Assembly: GCF_025947065.1 (NCBI RefSeq) | Contig: NZ_CP109994.1 | Coordinates: 4,030,001-4,094,000, forward strand | Direction of reading: 5' to 3' | Length of the DNA: 64,000 bases | Source: Flavobacterium sp. N1736 | Lineage (GTDB): Bacteria > Bacteroidota > Bacteroidia > Flavobacteriales > Flavobacteriaceae | Shown: positions 6,960 through 16,887 of the stretch, in pieces | Layout: each line of letters begins with the position of its first letter | Position numbering within the stretch: position 1 is the stretch's first letter | Program-made: the position numbers and the translations under genes | The notes under the pieces: model-generated | What the model saw: the letters and a program-made list of their open reading frames with translations, nothing else | Told to the model about the DNA's origin: nothing | The model's database searches: none

Positions 6960-8213
6960 ATGACGTTAAAGCGAGTTGTTGTAACAGGATTAGGTGCTCT
7001 TACTCCTATCGGGAATAATATCCAGGATTATTGGGAGGCACTTGTGAATGGGGTTAGCGGAGCCGCTCCTATCACGTATTATGATACAGAGAAGCATAAA
7101 ACGAAATTTGCTTGTGAGGTAAAAAACTTCAATATTGAAGATTACATGGATCGCAAGGAATCTCGAAGACTAGATAAATTCGCTCAATACGCTGTTGCTG
7201 CAAGTGACGAAGCTATTAAAGATGCCGGACTTACTGATGATAATATCGACAAAACAAGAGTTGGTGTTATTTGGGGAGCAGGAATTGGAGGTTTAGAGAC
7301 TTTTCAGGAAGAAGTAATTTATTACGCTAAAGGAGACGGAACGCCAAAATTCAATCCGTTTTTTATTCCAAAAATGATTGCCGATATTGCACCAGCGCAC
7401 ATTTCGATGCGTAACGGTTATATGGGTCCAAATTATACGACAGTTTCTGCATGTGCATCTTCTGCAAATGCATTAATTGATGCTTTCAATTACATTCGTT
7501 TAGGAATGTGTGATGTTATTGTATCCGGTGGTTCAGAAGCTGCCATTACGATTGCAGGTATGGGAGGTTTTAACTCTATGCACGCTTTATCAACACGAAA
7601 TGAGAGCCCTGAAACAGCTTCAAGACCTTTTGATGCAACCAGAGATGGTTTCGTTTTAGGAGAAGGCGCAGGAGCTTTGGTTCTTGAAGAATATGAGCAT
7701 GCAAAAGCAAGAGGCGCAAAAATTTATTGTGAAATTGGCGGAGGCGGAATGTCATCTGATGCTTACCATTTAACGGCACCACATCCGGAAGGAATTGGCG
7801 TTATTGCTGTAATGAAAAATACATTAAGAGATGCCGGAATGAATCCTGAAGATGTTGATCACATCAACACACATGGAACTTCTACTCCGTTAGGAGATGT
7901 TGCCGAACTAAAAGCGATTAGCGCTGTTTTTGGTGAACATGCAAAAAACATCAATATCAACTCTACAAAATCAATGACAGGACACTTACTTGGTGCTGCC
8001 GGAGCTATTGAAGCAATTGCTTCTATCTTGGCAATGCAACACAGTATTGTTCCTCCTACGATTAATCACACTGTTGTAGATGAAAACATTGATCCGTCAT
8101 TAAACCTTACTCTGAACAAACCTCAAAAAAGAGAGGTAAATGTTGCTATGAGTAATACTTTTGGTTTTGGTGGACACAATGCGTGTGTATTGTTTAAAAA
8201 ATTAGTTGACTAG
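6960..8213 (+). CDS. 3-oxoacyl-ACP synthase II (FabF)
   Basis: This condensing enzyme elongates acyl-ACP with malonyl-ACP. The 417-aa protein shows the thiolase-fold Cys-His-His triad: Cys165 in TVSACASSAN, a His near 304 in NTHGTSTPLGD and a His near 341 in MTGHLLGAAG. The GFGGHN C-terminal motif is present. The length is standard. It follows acpP and is followed 13 bp after its stop by rnc, an order common in bacteria. Confidence 0.96.
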   Translation: MTLKRVVVTGLGALTPIGNNIQDYWEALVNGVSGAAPITYYDTEKHKTKFACEVKNFNIEDYMDRKESRRLDKFAQYAVAASDEAIKDAGLTDDNIDKTRVGVIWGAGIGGLETFQEEVIYYAKGDGTPKFNPFFIPKMIADIAPAHISMRNGYMGPNYTTVSACASSANALIDAFNYIRLGMCDVIVSGGSEAAITIAGMGGFNSMHALSTRNESPETASRPFDATRDGFVLGEGAGALVLEEYEHAKARGAKIYCEIGGGGMSSDAYHLTAPHPEGIGVIAVMKNTLRDAGMNPEDVDHINTHGTSTPLGDVAELKAISAVFGEHAKNININSTKSMTGHLLGAAGAIEAIASILAMQHSIVPPTINHTVVDENIDPSLNLTLNKPQKREVNVAMSNTFGFGGHNACVLFKKLVD

Positions 8214-8226
8214 TTTAGTTTTGTCT

Positions 8227-8967
8227 ATGAATATTATCAAAAAAATATTTTCAAAATCCCGTTCTCAAGAAGACGGGATTTTTTTTGACACTATTCAGAA
8301 AATACTTGGTTTTGAGCCTGTTTCCGTAGACTTTTATAAGAAAGCATTTACGCACCGATCATCAAATAAATTGGATGAACACGGAAATCCAATTAATTAT
8401 GAAAGATTAGAATTTTTAGGCGATGCTATGTTAAGTGCCGTAATTGCTGCACATTTGTTTAACAAAGCACCAAATGGCGATGAAGGTTATTTAACCAAAA
8501 TGCGTTCTAAAATTGTAAGTCGTGAACATTTAAATGAATTAGGAAAAGATTTAAACCTGGTTCGTTTTGTAGAAAGTAAAGTACCGGTACAGCATTTTGG
8601 AGAAAATATTCATGGTAATATTTTCGAATCACTTGTTGGCGCTATTTATTTGGATAGAGGATATTCGTTTTGCGAAAAATTTATTCAAAAAAGAGTAATC
8701 ACGCCATATGTTGATATTGCAAGGCTTGAAGGAAAAGTAATTAGTTATAAAAGTTTGGTTATCGAATGGTGTCAAAAAGAAAAGAGAATCTTTCATTATG
8801 ATATTTTTGAAGATAACGGTATTGACGGCCAACGCTTGTTTGGTGTAAAATTAAGTATAGACGATAAAGTAATTGCTAGAGCAAGAGCTACTTCAAAAAA
8901 GAAAGCAGAAGAAAAGGCATCGCAACGTGCATATTTTGCCTTTCAGGAAAAGATAGATAAGAAATAA
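8227..8967 (+). CDS. Ribonuclease III
   Basis: This is a double-stranded RNA endonuclease for rRNA and mRNA processing. The catalytic domain carries the signature NYERLEFLGDAML with Glu62 and Asp66. A second metal-site region, HGNIFESLVGAIYLD, has Glu134. Its Asn131 stands where E. coli has Asp114, a change I recall as common in Bacteroidota. The double-stranded RNA-binding domain occupies about residues 168-240. I chose ATG 8227 rather than an in-frame start at 8206, which would overlap the fabF stop and add seven atypical residues. This gives 246 aa. Confidence 0.93.
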   Translation: MNIIKKIFSKSRSQEDGIFFDTIQKILGFEPVSVDFYKKAFTHRSSNKLDEHGNPINYERLEFLGDAMLSAVIAAHLFNKAPNGDEGYLTKMRSKIVSREHLNELGKDLNLVRFVESKVPVQHFGENIHGNIFESLVGAIYLDRGYSFCEKFIQKRVITPYVDIARLEGKVISYKSLVIEWCQKEKRIFHYDIFEDNGIDGQRLFGVKLSIDDKVIARARATSKKKAEEKASQRAYFAFQEKIDKK

Positions 8968-9044
8968 CGCCAGAATTGCCGTAACTTTATCAAAGCTATA
9001 ACGTTTTCGTTTATAAATTAACAAAAACAACCACATCTTAACTA

Positions 9045-9073
9045 TTGATGCTCCAATAGAAATAGTATATTTA
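9045..9073 (+). promoter_or_regulatory. Possible promoter before the IPExxxVDY-pyk pair
   Basis: TTG at 9045-9047 and TATATTTA at 9066-9073 are separated by 18 bp. The last base departs from the TAnnTTTG consensus. It lies 20 bp before the start at 9093. Confidence 0.45.
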
Positions 9074-9092
9074 CACCTAGATTTTTCATGAT

Positions 9093-9581
9093 ATGGCAAT
9101 TCATAGATTGGATTTAGACGAATTTGACGAAATTGATTATTATTTAATGGCAATTCATACTTCATTAGAAGATTATAGACTGGCCTATTTTATCAATAAA
9201 AAACTTCCTGTTAATTTAAGTAAGAGCAAAAACGAGATCCATGCTCAAACTAAGGAAGGACAGGCAAATTTTTCTAGGTTTTATTATTATGATTCTGAAA
9301 AAGCCGTTGCGTGGAATCTAATTCAGAATAAAAATGAAATCATTTCAGTGAGTACAAATGATTTCCAGAATTTGTTTTCTAATGAAACAAGTGAGGTTTC
9401 AACAACAATTCATTTACTTCCTGAATTTAAAAAGGTAGATTTTTTCCTGAAAATAGAGAATAGTGACGAGGCTATTGATTTTTCAGAAATTCAACAACAA
9501 TTAAATACCATCGAGAGCATCGCCGCTATTTATGTCGTTGATACCAATAAAATAAAATCAAAAAACAATTTAATTTTTTAA
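9093..9581 (+). CDS. IPExxxVDY family protein
   Basis: This 162-aa cytoplasmic protein belongs to a Bacteroidota family named after a C-terminal motif, here present as LPEFKKVDFFLKI near residues 109-121. No enzymatic motif is visible and no function is established to my knowledge. It lies 5 bp before pyk, so the two are certainly co-transcribed. I recall the same rnc-IPExxxVDY-pyk order in many Flavobacteriia. A link to glycolytic control or RNA metabolism is conceivable but unproven. Confidence 0.85.
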   Translation: MAIHRLDLDEFDEIDYYLMAIHTSLEDYRLAYFINKKLPVNLSKSKNEIHAQTKEGQANFSRFYYYDSEKAVAWNLIQNKNEIISVSTNDFQNLFSNETSEVSTTIHLLPEFKKVDFFLKIENSDEAIDFSEIQQQLNTIESIAAIYVVDTNKIKSKNNLIF

Positions 9582-9586
9582 AAAAA

Positions 9587-11017
9587 ATGCTAACAAACAA
9601 AAAAACTAAAATTGTAGCTACACTTGGACCTGCATGTAGTACGAGAGAGATTATCAAAGATATGATCGAAGCAGGTGTTAATGTGTTTAGAATCAATTTT
9701 TCGCATGCAGATTACGAAGGAGTAAAAGACAAAATTAATATCATTAGAGGTCTAAACGACGAGTTTGGTTACACAACTGCAATCCTTGGAGATTTACAGG
9801 GACCAAAACTTAGAGTTGGAGTAATGGAAGAAGGAACAGTTGTACATGATGGTGATTTAATTACTTTTACAACTGCCGAAGATATTTTAGGAACAGCTCA
9901 AAAAGTGTTCATGAAATATCAAAATTTTCCAAATGATGTTAATCCTGGAGAGCGTATTTTGCTTGATGACGGAAAACTTATTTTTGAAATTATTTCTACA
10001 GATAAAAAGACAGAAGTTGTTGCTAAAGTAATTCAGGGTGGAGAATTAAAATCTAAAAAAGGAGTTAATTTACCAAACACTAAAATTTCTTTACCGGCTT
10101 TAACTGAAAAAGATATTGCAGATGCTATTTTTGCTATCGAACAAAAAGTAGACTGGATCGCACTTTCGTTTGTAAAAACACCTCGCGATTTGCAAGATTT
10201 GCAAGAATTAATTGCGAAGCATTCTGAATACAAAATTCCAATTGTTGCTAAAATTGAAATGCCGGAAGCTTTAGAAAATATTGATAAAATTATAGCTTAT
10301 TGCGATGGTCTTATGGTAGCGCGTGGAGATTTAGGAGTTGAACTTCCTGCACACGAAGTACCATTGGTTCAAAAAGATTTGATTCGCAGAGCAAAAACTG
10401 CCAGAATTCCTGTTATCGTTGCCACACAAATGATGGAAACAATGATTACAAGTTTAACACCAACAAGAGCCGAAGTAAATGACGTTGCAAACTCTGTAAT
10501 GGACGGTGCAGATGCTGTAATGTTGTCTGGAGAAACTGCTACAGGAAACTATCCGGTACAAGTTATTCAAAAAATGACTCAAATTTGTGAGGCAGTTGAG
10601 GATTCTCCGCTTATTCAGGTTCCACAAAATACACCGCAAATTAAAACAAAACGTTTTGTTACAAAAACAGTTTGTCATCAGGCAGCTTTATTGGCAAACG
10701 AAATCAAAGCAAAAGCAATTTGTACGTTAACAAATAGCGGATATACAGCTTTCCAAATTTCGGCCTGGAGACCATCTTCACACATTTTGGTGTTTACTTC
10801 AAACAAAAGAATCTTAACACAATTGAATTTATTATGGGGAGTAAAATCATACTTCTACGATAAAGACGAAAGTACAGATGATACTGTTACTGATGTTAAC
10901 GAAATTGCAGTTCAAAAAGGTTATGCTGTAAAAGGTGATTATTTAATTAATCTTGCAGCAATGCCAATTAAAGATAAAGGAATGGTAAATACCATGAGAG
11001 TATCTGAAATAGAATAG
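9587..11017 (+). CDS. Pyruvate kinase
   Basis: This enzyme converts phosphoenolpyruvate and ADP to pyruvate and ATP in glycolysis. The 476-aa protein begins TKIVATLGPA and contains the active-site stretch VAKIEMPEALENID with its catalytic Lys, the metal-binding VARGDLGVEL loop and the MET...TPTRAEVNDVAN segment. The C-terminal regulatory domain is complete. It is co-transcribed with the IPExxxVDY gene and followed by a strong terminator. Confidence 0.97.
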   Translation: MLTNKKTKIVATLGPACSTREIIKDMIEAGVNVFRINFSHADYEGVKDKINIIRGLNDEFGYTTAILGDLQGPKLRVGVMEEGTVVHDGDLITFTTAEDILGTAQKVFMKYQNFPNDVNPGERILLDDGKLIFEIISTDKKTEVVAKVIQGGELKSKKGVNLPNTKISLPALTEKDIADAIFAIEQKVDWIALSFVKTPRDLQDLQELIAKHSEYKIPIVAKIEMPEALENIDKIIAYCDGLMVARGDLGVELPAHEVPLVQKDLIRRAKTARIPVIVATQMMETMITSLTPTRAEVNDVANSVMDGADAVMLSGETATGNYPVQVIQKMTQICEAVEDSPLIQVPQNTPQIKTKRFVTKTVCHQAALLANEIKAKAICTLTNSGYTAFQISAWRPSSHILVFTSNKRILTQLNLLWGVKSYFYDKDESTDDTVTDVNEIAVQKGYAVKGDYLINLAAMPIKDKGMVNTMRVSEIE

Positions 11018-11478
11018 TTTTCCATTAAGAAAAATTGTAATATAAAAAGCCATTCGATGCGTCGAATGGCTTTTTTGCGTTTTATAAATCTACTTTTTCA
11101 ATTACTTCATTTCTCCTCTTTCTGATTATAGAATTTACAAGAATGGAAGTTATTTCTGTGTAAGTGTTTTTTCAACGCTTCTCTGTTTTTATACTTTTCT
11201 ACTTTACAAATACTAAATGCATCAAAATAAAGCATTTATATCGTTTCATTTTATAAAATGAAACAACGTCATCCCCTATAAATACATTTTTTCGGTTTTA
11301 TATTAATTAATTTTGGATCAGTTAAATAAAAGCTAAGAAAATTCTTGTTTTAGAATAACCCTCAAAAAACTAGAAAACTGAAAACAAGCAATTTAACTTT
11401 TTTCACAGTTTCCAAAAGCATAATATTTTTCTTAATATTTTAAAGTAATTAGTGAAATTATTAATAAATTTTATTACC
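11018..11478. other. Intergenic region between pyk and the sulfatase cluster
   Basis: About 460 bp with the pyk terminator at its left end. A TAATTTTG at 11308-11315 fits a -7 box but I see no -33 TTG at the right distance. I see no gene and nothing else I can name. Confidence 0.5.
11044..11077 (+). terminator. Terminator of pyk
   Basis: AAAAAGCCATTCGA and TCGAATGGCTTTTTT form a perfect stem with a short loop and a T run, 27 nt after the pyk stop. Confidence 0.9.
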
Positions 11479-13128
11479 ATGAAACAAAGTAAACTTAAAA
11501 TTGAATTTAGAAATTCGATAATGCTTTTTGCATTAGTATGTTTTTCAGTAATACAGGCACAGAATACAAAAAAACCTAATATTCTTATAATTTGGGGCGA
11601 CGATATTGGTACTACAAATGTTAGCGCTTATAGTGATGGATTAATGGGCTATATGACCCCAAACATTGATCGTGTAGGTAATGAAGGAATACGTTTTTTA
11701 CATTATTATGCAGAACAAAGCTGTACCGCAGGACGTGCTGCCTTAATTACAGGGCAACATGGTATTCGTACCGGATTGACTAAAGTTGGTTTTCCCGGAG
11801 CACCAATGGGAATGAGCCAATTAGACCCAACAATTGCCGGAGTACTTAAACAGTTAGGATATGCAACCGGGCAGTTTGGTAAAAACCATTTGGGAGATCG
11901 AAATGAAAGTTTGCCGACTGTAAATGGATTTGATGAATTTTTTGGAAATCTGTATCACTTAAACGCAGAAGAAGAACCGGAATTACCTGATTATCCAAAA
12001 GATCCCGCTTATGTAAAATTATATGGACCGCGAGGTGTATTAAAATGTACGGCTACAAATGTTGATGATCCTACAATAACAGATGCCCGTTTTGGAAAAG
12101 TTGGAAAACAAAAAATCGAAGATACCGGAGCTCTTACTAAAAAAAGAATGGAAACAGTAGATGATGAAACCGTTGCTGCTGCTATTGATTTTATTAAAAG
12201 ACAAAATGCTGCGGGGAAACCTTTCTTTGTATGGTGGAATGGTACTCGTATGCACTTGAGAACACACGTAAGAGCAGAACATCGGGGCAAATACACACAC
12301 GGAGACAGTGAATATATGGATGGAATGATCGAACATGATCTAACTGTTGGAGAACTTTTAAAGGTTTTAGATGATTTAGGAATTGCAGACAATACATTAG
12401 TTGTTTATTCTACAGATAATGGCCCTCATATGAATACATGGCCTGATGGTGGGTACACATCTTTCCGTTCAGAAAAAAACACCAACTGGGAAGGTGCATT
12501 TAGAGTTCCTTGTATGGTACGCTGGCCAGGCGTAATCAAACCAGGTCAGGTAACTACCGAAATGATGAGCCACAACGATTGGTTTCCTACTTTGGTGTCA
12601 ATAGCCGGAGAACCGGATATCATAAATAAAATGTTGAAAGGCTATAAAGCAAACGGAAATACGTACAAAGTACATTTAGATGGCTATGACCAATCAGCAT
12701 TTTTAGAAGGAAAAACACCAAAAAGTGCCAGAAATGAATTTTTCTATTCTGATGATGATGGATTGCTTGTAGGGATGCGTCAGGGAGATTATAAATACGT
12801 TTTTGCAGAACAGCGTATGGCAGGAACAATGGGATTGTGGGCAGAACCTTTTGTGAAACTGCGTTTGCAAAAAATATTCAATTTATATCAGGATCCTTAT
12901 GAAAGAGCAGACTTTACTTCAAATACATATTGGGATTGGGTGATTAATCATATAGGTTCTGTGTATGGAATGAATGTCGAAGTAATGAAATTTGCCGCAA
13001 CTTTTAAACAATTTCCTCCACGTTCTATACCGCCAAGCTTTTCACCTGTAACAATTATGGAAGAAACACTTAATGAAATTAAACTGCAAAAAACAATACA
13101 ACAAGACGCAGCTTCAAAGAAAAAATAA
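11479..13128 (+). CDS. Exported sulfatase (arylsulfatase family), CTAGR type
   Basis: This is a sulfate-ester hydrolase of the alkaline-phosphatase superfamily, exported by an N-terminal signal peptide that ends near AQNTKK. Metal-binding aspartates lie in IIWGDDIG. The formylglycine site is CTAGR with Cys82, instead of the usual CxPxR. CxAxR is a tolerated variant. The YSTDNGPHMNTWPDGG block is typical of the family. I chose ATG 11479 rather than GTG 11452 because it places the signal peptide correctly and gives 549 aa. It heads a plus-strand cluster with a HAD protein and a second sulfatase. No sulfatase-maturing enzyme is in the window, so maturation must be encoded elsewhere. Confidence 0.88.
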   Translation: MKQSKLKIEFRNSIMLFALVCFSVIQAQNTKKPNILIIWGDDIGTTNVSAYSDGLMGYMTPNIDRVGNEGIRFLHYYAEQSCTAGRAALITGQHGIRTGLTKVGFPGAPMGMSQLDPTIAGVLKQLGYATGQFGKNHLGDRNESLPTVNGFDEFFGNLYHLNAEEEPELPDYPKDPAYVKLYGPRGVLKCTATNVDDPTITDARFGKVGKQKIEDTGALTKKRMETVDDETVAAAIDFIKRQNAAGKPFFVWWNGTRMHLRTHVRAEHRGKYTHGDSEYMDGMIEHDLTVGELLKVLDDLGIADNTLVVYSTDNGPHMNTWPDGGYTSFRSEKNTNWEGAFRVPCMVRWPGVIKPGQVTTEMMSHNDWFPTLVSIAGEPDIINKMLKGYKANGNTYKVHLDGYDQSAFLEGKTPKSARNEFFYSDDDGLLVGMRQGDYKYVFAEQRMAGTMGLWAEPFVKLRLQKIFNLYQDPYERADFTSNTYWDWVINHIGSVYGMNVEVMKFAATFKQFPPRSIPPSFSPVTIMEETLNEIKLQKTIQQDAASKKK

Positions 13129-13196
13129 AAATATTAGCATTACAATAGAGCTTGAGTTCCCCATAATTCGAGCTCTGTTGATTTAAAATCAATATC

Positions 13197-14213
13197 ATGT
13201 ATAGAAAAATATATCTATTGCCTCTCTTTTTGTTTTTACTGGTTTCATGTAAAAAAAATGAAGATGCAACAACCGTAAATCCTAAAGACAGTACAGCTGT
13301 AGTTGCAAATAGCGCAGATCCGCTGCCAAGCTGGAACGACGGAACCCTAAAAAATGATATCATTGCTTATGTTACTAAAGTCACAAAAAAAGGAAGCCCT
13401 GATTTTATTCCGGTAGAAAACAGAATTGCCACTTTTGATAATGACGGAACACTTTGGGCTGAAAAACCCTATGTTCAGGAATTATTTGCTTTTTACCGCG
13501 TTAAAAAAATGGTAGAAGCCAAACCTGAATTAGCAAAAAAACAACCTTTTAAAGCTGTTATAGAAAAAGACAAAACTTTTTTTGAAAAAGGTGGTGATAA
13601 AGCTCTTATTGAATTGGTTGCCGCAACACATACCGGAATGACCGAAGATGAATTTGAAGCTTCGGCAAAAGAGTTCTTTTCCGGTGCCAAATATCCGGGC
13701 AAAAATGTTCCTATAAAACAAATCAGATACCAGCCACAATTGGAATTATTAAATTATTTACGTGCAAACGGATTCAAAACTTTTATTGTAACCGGAGGAA
13801 CTATTGAGTTAGTACGTGCAATTTCAAATGATTTTTATGGCATCCCAAAAGAACAAGTGATAGGAACTTCTTTCAAATACAAATTTGATGATGCTAAAAA
13901 TATCGTGTTAAGAGAACCAGCTTTAAATCAATTTAATGATAAAGAAGGAAAACCGGTTGGCATACAATTACACATTGGTCAAAGACCTGTTTTTGCCTGC
14001 GGAAACGAAGGCGGTGCCGGAGATCTTGCCATGTTGAGATATTCTCAGGGAAGCAAATATCCCTCTTTTCAATTAATTGTAAATCACAATGATGCTAGCA
14101 GAGAATACAATTATCAGGAAAAAGATAATCTTTCATTAAATACTGCAGCAAAATACAAATATCATATAATCAGCATAAAAGATGATTGGAAAAAAGTATT
14201 TCCGGACAAATAG
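13197..14213 (+). CDS. HAD-superfamily phosphatase-like lipoprotein
   Basis: This 338-aa protein carries a lipobox (LVSC, Cys18), so it is probably membrane-anchored outside the cytoplasm. The HAD motif I is FDNDGTLW with Asp81 and Asp83, motif II is FIVTGGT, and a late GDLAML supplies motif IV. This resembles phosphoserine-phosphatase-like HAD hydrolases. The substrate is unknown. It lies 68 bp after one sulfatase gene and 76 bp before another, which suggests the three act on the same exogenous compound, for example by removing sulfate and phosphate groups. Confidence 0.85.
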   Translation: MYRKIYLLPLFLFLLVSCKKNEDATTVNPKDSTAVVANSADPLPSWNDGTLKNDIIAYVTKVTKKGSPDFIPVENRIATFDNDGTLWAEKPYVQELFAFYRVKKMVEAKPELAKKQPFKAVIEKDKTFFEKGGDKALIELVAATHTGMTEDEFEASAKEFFSGAKYPGKNVPIKQIRYQPQLELLNYLRANGFKTFIVTGGTIELVRAISNDFYGIPKEQVIGTSFKYKFDDAKNIVLREPALNQFNDKEGKPVGIQLHIGQRPVFACGNEGGAGDLAMLRYSQGSKYPSFQLIVNHNDASREYNYQEKDNLSLNTAAKYKYHIISIKDDWKKVFPDK

Positions 14214-14289
14214 TTTGTATCAAACAAACCAGATTTCTGTGAATAAAATTTAGAATTGAAATTATATAATTTATTCAGAACACCACCTT

Positions 14290-15912
14290 ATGAAAACAAA
14301 CTTTCTATCAATTAAATCAGCCAATCATGCTAAGATTTTTGGCTTGCTTTTTTGCTTCCTTATAGCCGGTATCGGATATGGACAGAAAAGCCCAAACATT
14401 ATTATTTTATTATCGGATGATACCGGATGGGGAGATTTGGGCCCTTATGGAGGTGGAGAAGGACGCGGTGCGGCAACTCCAAATTTTGATCGAATGGCAA
14501 AAGAAGGGATACAATTTTGGTCCTTTTACGGGCAGCCAAGCTGTACACCGGGAAGAGCAGCATTAATAACAGGAAGAATTCCAAATAGAAGCGGAATGAC
14601 CACTGTAGCTTTCCCAGGAGATGGTGGTGGTTTGCCTAAAGAAGAGTGGACACTTGCATCCTTACTAAAACGTAAAAACTACAACACCTTTTTTGCCGGA
14701 AAATGGCATCTTGGAGAAGAAGATTATTCCATGCCAATTGCACAAGGTTTTGATGTGATGAGAAATGTAACCTTGTATCACTTAAATGCTTATACGTATG
14801 CGGATCCGGATTGGAATCAGGATATGCCGGCTGATATTAGGGCAACATGGGCAAAAGGAACAAAAGGAGCATTGGATGGCGAAGCAGGAAAACCATATAG
14901 AGAAGTTAGAAAAATTGATGGAAAAGTAATTCCGTTTATTGATCAGTATACAGAAGAGGAATCTTTAAAATGGCTGAGAGAAAATGGTAAAAAAGACAAA
15001 CCATTTTTTATGGAAATAGCATTTGCAAAAAATCACCAGCCTAATTTACCGCATCCTGATTTTGTTGGTAAATCAGAAGGTCAAAATAAATACGCTGATT
15101 GTATCGTAGAATTAGACACCAGAATTGGTCGTATTATGGATGAGGTTCGTAAAATGGGAATTGCAGAAAACACCTTAATTATTTACACAGTAGATAATGG
15201 TACATGGCAAGATGTATATCCAGATTGCGGTTATACCCCTTTTAGAGGAACAAAAGGAACTGTTCGTGAAGGAGGAAGCCGAATTCCAACAATGGCTTGG
15301 TGGCCGGGGAAAATTAAACCCGGAACTCAAAATCATGATATTTTAGGAACACTTGACTTTATGGCAACATTTGCAGCTTTATCCGGTCAGGAATTACCAA
15401 CAGTTGACAGAGATGGTAAACCAACAATTTTTGATAGTTACGATATGTCGCCGGTTTTATTTGGCACCGGAAAATCAAAAAGAACAATGTGGTTTTATTT
15501 TACAGAAGACGAATTAACTCCTGGAGCAATTCGAGTAGGGAAATTTAAAGCAGTATTTAATTTACGTGGAGACGGCGGTATGCCAACCGGTGGTTTGGCA
15601 GTAGATTCAAATTTAGGATGGAAAGGCGCTAAAAGTTATGTAGCCCTGGCTCCGCAAATATTTGATTTATGGGCAGATCCGCAAGAACGATATGATTTGT
15701 TCATGAACAACTTTACAGAGAAAACCTGGTTCCTGCCTACGATTCAAAATATTATAGGAGACTTTGTTAAAACATACGAGAAATATCCGCCACATAAAGT
15801 ACAGAGTAACTTATATCCCGGCCCTACCACTATTCAGGATTTCCTGATGTTTAAACATGTACAAGAAGCTTTAAAAGCAAGTTCTACTGCGAAAAAAAGT
15901 AGTGGAGGCTGA
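14290..15912 (+). CDS. Exported sulfatase (arylsulfatase family), CTPGR type
   Basis: This second sulfatase of the cluster has 540 aa and a signal peptide ending near GYGQKS. It shows LLSDDTGWGD metal-binding aspartates, the canonical formylglycine motif CTPGR with Cys85, AGKWHLGE, and YTVDNGTW late in the domain. It is a distant paralogue of the enzyme at 11479. Unlike typical polysaccharide loci, no SusC/SusD pair accompanies it. The natural substrate cannot be deduced. Confidence 0.92.
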   Translation: MKTNFLSIKSANHAKIFGLLFCFLIAGIGYGQKSPNIIILLSDDTGWGDLGPYGGGEGRGAATPNFDRMAKEGIQFWSFYGQPSCTPGRAALITGRIPNRSGMTTVAFPGDGGGLPKEEWTLASLLKRKNYNTFFAGKWHLGEEDYSMPIAQGFDVMRNVTLYHLNAYTYADPDWNQDMPADIRATWAKGTKGALDGEAGKPYREVRKIDGKVIPFIDQYTEEESLKWLRENGKKDKPFFMEIAFAKNHQPNLPHPDFVGKSEGQNKYADCIVELDTRIGRIMDEVRKMGIAENTLIIYTVDNGTWQDVYPDCGYTPFRGTKGTVREGGSRIPTMAWWPGKIKPGTQNHDILGTLDFMATFAALSGQELPTVDRDGKPTIFDSYDMSPVLFGTGKSKRTMWFYFTEDELTPGAIRVGKFKAVFNLRGDGGMPTGGLAVDSNLGWKGAKSYVALAPQIFDLWADPQERYDLFMNNFTEKTWFLPTIQNIIGDFVKTYEKYPPHKVQSNLYPGPTTIQDFLMFKHVQEALKASSTAKKSSGG

Positions 15913-16027
15913 TAAATAACTTAGGGACAATAGAATAATTTGAATATAGCTAAGATCAAAATGAAACAACTTTTACAAGATAAAAGCGGCTTCATTTTGG
16001 TTTTAAGAATCATTAAAAGAAAGAATT

Positions 16028-16849
16028 ATGAAACTTCCAAACTTTTCTATTTCCATTAAATCTTTAGCACTGTTGTTGTTTCTAAATTTGACAGCATTTG
16101 CTCAGGAAGAACCAAAAGCAGGATCAAGCGCTCAGGAACTCGCAGATAAATTAGCCAATCCGGTTGCAAGCCTTATAAGCGTGCCATTGCAAAACAATCT
16201 TAATTATGGTATTGGTCCATATAACGGATCAAAATATACGATAAATGTACAGCCCGTAATTCCGTTTAAGTTAAGCGACAATCTTAATTTAATTACCCGT
16301 TACATACTTCCTGTTGTAGATCAAAGAGATATTACCGGCGAAAACACACATCAATTTGGTTTGAGTGATGCAACCGTAACCGCTTTTTTTGCACCAAAAA
16401 CAAAAGGAATAATCTTCGGGTTTGGACCTGCATTTTTGATTCCGACCGCTACAGATGATTTTCTGGGAACAGAAAAATTTGGAGTTGGACCAAGCGTATT
16501 GGTTATGCATCAGGGAAAAGGACTTTCTGTTGGTTTTATCGCCAATCAAATCTGGTCCGTTGCAGGAAATGAAGACCGCGCAGATGTTAATCAGTTTTAT
16601 ACCCAAATATTCCTTTCGCATAGTTATAAAAGCGGAGCAAGTTTAGGTTTAAGTTCAGAGATTACTCAAAATTGGCAAGGCAATACAACACTTATTACAA
16701 TCAGTCCCAATATTGGAGCCGTTACAAAATTAGGAGATCAGGTCGTTCAGTTTGCCATTATGCCATTGATTCCAATTGTTGGTCCACATGAAATTAAACC
16801 CGATTGGGGATTAAGAGCCGTTTTGGCTTTTGTGTTTCCGGGTTCTTAA
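16028..16849 (+). CDS. Outer-membrane beta-barrel transporter-like protein
   Basis: This 273-aa protein has a signal peptide ending at AFAQEE. Many alternating amphipathic segments rich in glycine and aromatic residues follow, as in small outer-membrane barrels. It ends in LAFVFPGS. I recall close relatives being listed as putative transporters or, wrongly, as neuromedin U. It lies between the second sulfatase and the DUF1254 gene. It may pass the compound handled by these enzymes across the outer membrane, which is inference from context. Confidence 0.7.
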   Translation: MKLPNFSISIKSLALLLFLNLTAFAQEEPKAGSSAQELADKLANPVASLISVPLQNNLNYGIGPYNGSKYTINVQPVIPFKLSDNLNLITRYILPVVDQRDITGENTHQFGLSDATVTAFFAPKTKGIIFGFGPAFLIPTATDDFLGTEKFGVGPSVLVMHQGKGLSVGFIANQIWSVAGNEDRADVNQFYTQIFLSHSYKSGASLGLSSEITQNWQGNTTLITISPNIGAVTKLGDQVVQFAIMPLIPIVGPHEIKPDWGLRAVLAFVFPGS

Positions 16850-16887
16850 AATTGCTTCAGAATTTCTTTCATCTTAAAAAACAAATT

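Noticed and set aside
8893..9165. Minus-strand frame between rnc and the IPExxxVDY gene
   Set aside because: It is antisense to the ends of both genes and has no recognisable features.
11452..11478. GTG start for the first sulfatase
   Set aside because: It adds nine residues before the signal peptide. The ATG at 11479 gives a normal signal sequence.
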